Below are positions 58,955-64,000 of a DNA stretch of 64,000 bases, piece after piece. The notes under the pieces are model-generated. The model had not been told where the DNA came from. It did not search any database and saw only the letters and a list, made by a program, of their open reading frames with translations. Origin of the DNA: Gnomoniopsis sp. IMI 355080 (taxonomy: Eukaryota > Ascomycota > Sordariomycetes > Diaporthales > Gnomoniaceae); NCBI GenBank assembly GCA_027946555.1, contig JAPEVC010000154.1, positions 25,413 to 89,412 on the forward strand, given 5' to 3'. Positions within the stretch are counted from its first letter, which is position 1; each line of letters opens with the position of its first letter. The position numbers and the translations under genes were made by a program.

Positions 58955-60053
58955 GACGGCGACATTAAGACACGGCGCTACAGTGAAATGGACCTGGCCG
59001 ATGGAGTGCTCTTGGTGGTTTGGGAGACATTTGAAGAAAGTCAAAACGAGGTTGCGACAGAATTAGGCGCAGTCCGCTTTGACCATTCACCAGCCAAGCG
59101 CCAAGATGTTTCAAAGACCTGAGGCATACCTCTAGGTCGATCCGCGGCCCTTCCGCGGGGCGAAGAGCATAAGGCTGCATTGACGTTCGGACCGTTCCGA
59201 TTCTGGCCCACATATCCCGACTGTCTCCTCCGGGTCCGGCGCCGGCCAACATTTCGCAGGTCACTACTATGGACACATCCTCTTGGCAGCATCCTCAACC
59301 AGTCGTCGATATATTCGTAGTAATATATCGCGACGGTTATTGAAGGGACACCGGCGCCGCCTTAGTCTAGGCCTTCGGCTGCATCCGTGGGTCCAATTAG
59401 CCCGGACCAAAGCTGGCCCCAAGTGAGACATGATGGAAGTACCACCACCTGTTTGGAAGTAGGTCATTGATTCTTCACTTATGGGATCAAATGCAAGTTA
59501 TTTCTAATCAAGGTGCTGCTATGTAATTCCGTCTCCTGACAACTCCCGAGGTCTGGTGTAGCATCAAACTAACCTGGGCAGCCTTGGTCCACAATGACGA
59601 GTGCGCAACCTTCTCGGTGGGAACTACAAAATAGGTTCAGATTTCGAGGAAGTCGAATGCAGAGAAATTTGCATGAAGTAAAAATGAGTGCTGATTGAAA
59701 CATCAAAGCGATAGCTGATCAGCGGAGTCTCTGGTCCAGCTTAAGCTACAGTCTAGATTGAACCAACTGTTTTGCGATGATACAAGGAAACTGGAGTTAG
59801 ACTCTACGACATTGATTGGTGCTCTGGTGTGTTGAGGAGAAGTCAGTGCACTGTCGATATTCTCCGATCAGTGGCGCACAAAGGTCTGGACGTGCTCCAA
59901 GTCTTCCGGGTGTCCACAAAATGCGTGCGAATGCGATGCGTGACGTACTGCAATATTAGGACAGGGAATTCGGCACTGAACTGATGTCCACTGCCACATT
60001 CTTATCCAATAGATCATGATCTTTGCGTGTCAACTTTGGAAGAGCATCGTAAC
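58955..60053. other. Intergenic, 1.1 kb
   Basis: Promoter of the membrane protein at the left end. Nothing else recognised. Confidence 0.35.
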
Positions 60054-60902
60054 TCAGTCTGCCCCCCCCCGCCGCCGCAACAAATAACATATGAAGCTTC
60101 GTGCATTGCTTTCGTGAAACTTTCGTAGGATACCTGGGATCTGCTCTGTTGCACTCCGAAATGGGTTACACCATGAGGCTATTAAGTGAGTCATTTCATT
60201 CGAAAAATATGCCTTCTCTCGCAGATAGGATGGATCGAATTCAGGATAGATCGATTTCACATACTCGGTCCTAGAACCAGGCTTTTCGCAATACTGTTGC
60301 GTTTTGAACGAAATGTACGAGCGCTGATCAGCCGTGTTGCTCAATGAACGCGTAGGGAGCATGCAATAGGATAAAACACTTTGAATGTTTTAGCAAGGTC
60401 TTCTCATACTGCTTGCTGGCCCTGCTTGCCCACACCATGTATCACCGTCGCAGTGGGAAGGGAGTTTAACATGTTTCTTCAGATTCTGGTTGTAGGTGGG
60501 GCGTGTTTGATCAAGGCCTACAAGAACACTAGCATCCTTGCATCTTTGTCTGTATCGCGTAAGGTTGCGCCCGTATTCTACTGCATGGAGAAATTTCAGC
60601 CTGTGAAGTGTTGTCGTTGGTAGGATGCTCGGGGCCTCACCATGCGTTTGGAAGCCGTTCCGGAGAGCCCCACAAGAATTGTAAACGTGGGCGTCCACAC
60701 CGGGGCAGTGGGGACACGGATCACTAAGAGTGTGGGTCAGAGGCTCCTGCAGATCATATAGAAGTGCCGGTCGAACTAAGTGACAGCGATTCACAACTAT
60801 GTCCAGTGTTGCGTCAAAATCTCGGCGCCGAATGTATAATTCGATATCATTTTTGAGCGGTGGACGTTCGCCGGCCATCTGAGATCTGTTCATCATTTGC
60901 AT
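60054..60902 (-). other. Possible coding stretch, two frames, uncharacterised
   Basis: Two minus-strand frames, 60902-60390 (170 aa) and 60362-60054 (102 aa), look protein-like: the first has CPHCPG and a VEYGRNLTRYRQRCKD segment, the second a TEYVKSIYPEFDP and an LRKFHESNARSF. They may be exons of one gene, but I found no clean splice pair that joins them, and neither shows a known family. Could equally be noncoding. Confidence 0.25.
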
Positions 60903-61029
60903 CTCACCTCAAGCGTTTCCCGCATCCTCGCTTATTTCTAATTGTTTCTGTACCCACACATCAACACGAGTCGCACAAAACCCTATTGCCCAGGTGGCTT
61001 AAAATCGACCCTGCCGATTGCTGTGTGCC

Positions 61030-62569
61030 ATGTCTACATCCTTGTATGCGTCAATAGGCTCCGTCAACAACCTCAATGAGCCTAAACCATTCTTCGGCCA
61101 TGCGGAAGTCATGTACGTGTTTGTGATCGTGTGCCTGGTAAGTTACATTCATCCCATCCCAACATGGTCAAGAAGGACGCTCAGAAGTCGACATTCGATG
61201 CTGATTGCCTTCAGGTTGTCTCTTTTTGCTGCACAGGTCTGCGTGTCTATGTGAGGTTCTTCGTGACGTGTTGTCCAGGAATTGATGATGCTTTCATCAT
61301 CGCTCTCTTTGTATGTCAAGCCTCGAAGGCTCTCCGTACGTGTCTTCCTTTTTCGGCCATAACTAATCGGAAAACAGATTTCAACCTTGGTTGCTAGTAT
61401 TGGGTCATGTGTCTGTAGGTTCCCGTCTCTATTCTCGACAATCCATACTTGAAAGTAATCTTGGAATGCAACATGGAAACGTCTGACTTTTATTTGTATT
61501 CAGTGGTAAATGCTGGGCTTGGTCAACATTTCGTATTACTTAGTGCGCAGGGCAAGTTGGCCTTCGACAAAGTAAGCTTGGCGCTCAGTCTATTGTATGT
61601 TAGCATTTGGCCGATACTGACACGATTATCAGGTATTCTGGTGGTCCAATGCTAGTTACAACATGGGGCTCATGTTCGTGAAGCTGTCGCTTCTCACACA
61701 GTATCTCCGCCTTTTTGATGAGAACCCTCACATCCCTCTGACAAGGAAGCTCAGGAAGATCACTTTAGTGTTCATAGCAATTTCTTCATTATGGGGCATG
61801 GCGTACTCTTTTTTGGCCTGGGTTCCTTGCATACCAATATCAGGTTTATGGACGCCAGCTGAAAAAGCCTTGCGCTATGGATATGGCTCGCAAAACATCA
61901 ACGTGTTTGTGGGAACATATATTTCACATGCGACAACAAACATGGCACTTGACCTTGCGGTCTTCGGGATCCCGCTATGTTCATGGAGTTTGTTAAATCA
62001 TGACGGGGTCGAGAAGAAATCTCGTACCGCTTTGCTGGGCCTATTTTCCTTGGGAGCAACGTGAGTCACGGGCCTCCAACTCGGATGGAGTCTTTGGTTC
62101 CATCTTGATACCCAGTTATATTATGATTCACTCCACTGACAGAAACAACTATAGGGCTACTCTGTGTTCCATTATTCGTTTCGCCGTCATTGTCTCGAAT
62201 CGCGCGACTACATCGCCCGAGTTTGACCCAAGCTGGTATGGCAGCACATCCATTGGGCTTTCAATCCTTGAAATCAACATTGCGACTATTGTGGCCGCTT
62301 TGCCAGTGTTCTGGCCCCATCTGTGCCGTAACATTGATAGAATCATGGTCACACATGAGGTGGAGGTGAAAGTCACCACTTCTTCAGGGTTTAGTCAGAT
62401 CGAAGGTGACTCGAAACAAACTCCAACCCACTGGCCGGCGGATGACAGCAAGGGTGGGCGTGAGGTAATTGCTATGAGGTCCCTCCAAAGCGCAAATGAC
62501 AGCAGTGGCAGTGAAGGTGTCGGTGCTGGTATGCCATTCGATAGTGTTAGAATGCAGGGCATGAGATGA
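61030..62569 (+). CDS. Rhodopsin-like (SAT4-type) seven-helix membrane protein, second copy
   Basis: Six exons (61030-61137, 61215-61310, 61378-61414, 61504-61571, 61633-62060, 62155-62569) with matching phases give 383 aa. Hallmarks of the fungal rhodopsin-like family: LRVYVRFFVTCCPGIDDAFII after helix 1, NAGLGQH in the loop, FVKLSLLTQYLRLF, VPCIPISGLW in the fourth region, ALDLAVFGIPL, TALLGLFSLGA, IRFAVI and the end SILEINIATIVAALPVFWP. The tail of about 80 residues is hydrophilic. It is paralogous in type to the protein at 8-9 kb, but distant in sequence. The stop is only about 60-70 bp from the A+T-rich retrotransposon relic, so it sits on a chromatin boundary. Confidence 0.82.
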
Positions 62570-62639
62570 GGGTCAATATTGGCCAGAATGCTATATATTG
62601 CTGATTATCTAGGGAAGAAATCTAATATCTTCCTGATAT

Positions 62640-64000
62640 AAATCTGGCACTATTCTAATACTAAATCTAGCTCTTTATTATTTCATTAATACTTAAAGCG
62701 CCTTTATATTTAGTTAGCTAATCGTATATATATCCTACCGGCTTATACCTCCCGGGCTATATTAATATCTAATACTCCCTCCTAGACCGATTCCTAAAGC
62801 TATTATAGACTATTAGTAAAGGGATCTAGCTGCTAGCTATAGTATTATATATTTTAGTTATTATAATAGTTATTAGGGTCGTTAAATTATATTTAGAAAT
62901 CCTCTATTCCGGCTAATTTAATTAGTCTTTTATATTAATCACCTATTAATAGCTTAGTTAGCATATCTATGATATTATCTTTAGATCTTATATATTTAAA
63001 TATAATATTTCCCTTAGAAACTTCCTATCTCGCGTAATAATATATCCCTCTAATATACTTACTCTTTTATAAGATCTCTACTTTTAAAACTATCGCGATA
63101 GTGGCTTAATTATTATTATAGATAGGCAATGGGCCTTCGCCTAGTATATTAGCGTGCCCGATTTAAATAAGGAACTCTCGAATCTAGGCGCCTTTATATA
63201 TATAAAGATTAGCCGTATATAACTTTAATTTAGCTATTAAACGTAGTATTATTAATAATAGCTTTAATCCCTATAAGATAGGGCCTTTAGCTAAGCGCTA
63301 TATGAAGGCTATTATAGACTTATTAGATATTATATTATCTTAATAGGTAGCGTTATAAAAGCTATATAGGTTAAGTACTCTAGCGCTATATCGAAGACCC
63401 CTTAAGGGCCGTTTCTGATAATATTAAAATATATATTTAATAGCTTTTTAATAGGCTGGCGATAGGTTCTATATATATTACGCCTATATGCTAGCAGTAT
63501 ACGCGGTATCTAAATAGGTAATATAGGAAGGGTAGATTATTAATCCTATATCTTTCTAATATTTATAGGTAAAGTCTTCTTTAGCTTATCCCTTAAATAA
63601 GATAGCGCTTTCCTTAGCATTAAGGATAAAGGGGATATTAGCGCCTTTATAATTAGCGAGGTTCTGCTTAATAAGGGTTTTATATATATAGACCTATTAG
63701 TTTAATATAATATTACTATTCTATTATTAATTAATCTTTACTCTTAGAAACCACTTAATAAGACTTATATTTATTAGATCTATCTAATCTGCTAGTATAT
63801 TAATTAGGCGTTTATTAATCTCTAGCTATTCCGGGCGGAGAAAGATAAAGAAATCGTCTATAAACGACGCTAAGATAATATTAATAATATGGTTTATATA
63901 GATAGTAGAGTCGGCGAGAAGCGGTTAATAGCCCTATATAGCTAGCGCTTTCTTTATTATTATCTGCTAATTATAGCTAGACTATTTAAGGCTATATAGT
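62640..64000 (-). mobile_element. Ty1/copia retrotransposon relic, RIP-mutated, cut by window edge
   Basis: Abrupt shift to about three-quarters A+T with an excess of TA steps. Reading the minus strand through its many stops gives copia polyprotein landmarks in correct order: the reverse transcriptase active site FIDDFF near 63840-63870, an RPD-like segment ending TAYTASI near 63490-63530, LSPAY-KAIKYIF near 63420-63470, the RNase H site PLPIYNNN*ATIAIV near 63090-63135 and the terminal NIIDMLTKLLI near 62930-62976. Stops sit where CAA (Gln) would stand, and Asn stands for Asp, as expected when C:G to T:A mutation by repeat-induced point mutation has acted. The LTR and the 5' part are not identified. 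Confidence 0.85.

Noticed and set aside
60061..60072. Homopolymer C run and GCC repeats as a structural element
   Set aside because: A short simple-sequence tract; no further organisation around it.
1..64000. CRISPR arrays, bacterial operons or plasmid features
   Set aside because: No evenly spaced repeats, and the introns and gene families are fungal.

Overview
The window is nuclear DNA from a filamentous ascomycete (Pezizomycotina, most likely Sordariomycetes). The evidence is: about 20 genes on both strands without operons; short GT...AG introns of roughly 50-125 bp with CTAAC/CTGAC-like branch sites that restore frame exactly; fungal-only families (UstYa/DUF3328, SAT4-type rhodopsin-like proteins, deuterolysin M35, HET); a palindromic TACCTAGGTA motif between genes; and an A+T-rich copia retrotransposon at the right edge that looks mutated by RIP. 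I cannot name the genus. All exon joins were derived by hand from splice consensus and phase, not from transcripts.

Left part (0.2-16 kb): an accessory-looking block. It holds a BSC6/fucose-permease-like MFS transporter, a small uncharacterised protein, a secreted GMC oxidoreductase, a rhodopsin-like seven-helix protein, a UstYa-family protein with both HxxHC motifs intact, an ACS-family MFS permease with a 12-nt exon, and a DAO-type FAD oxidoreductase. UstYa, GMC, FAD and MFS genes together resemble a small secondary-metabolite locus, but I see no core synthase and no repeat-type peptide precursor.

Middle part (16-40 kb): a large HELAH-motif protein whose gene seems to need a non-AG splice acceptor, a helical hypothetical protein, then a housekeeping stretch: SWR1 chromatin remodeller (1722 aa, one exon) divergent from mitochondrial complex I subunit NDUFB8/ASHI, and a conserved uncharacterised 577-aa protein. 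After that come a membrane protein, a heme-dependent oxidative N-demethylase (DUF3445), a BTB/POZ protein and homocysteine S-methyltransferase.

Right part (40-64 kb): gene-poor. It contains a 12-exon sugar transporter with a 10-nt exon, an aquaglyceroporin, a relic of a HET protein 3' end, a GNAT acetyltransferase, a tiny Ser-rich protein, a secreted deuterolysin-type metalloprotease, a type II membrane protein with a conserved Cys-containing outer domain, a second rhodopsin-like protein, and the degraded Ty1/copia element starting about 60 bp after that gene.

The genes are mostly independent units. The left block is the best candidate for a co-working set (oxidation, transport, membrane sensing).
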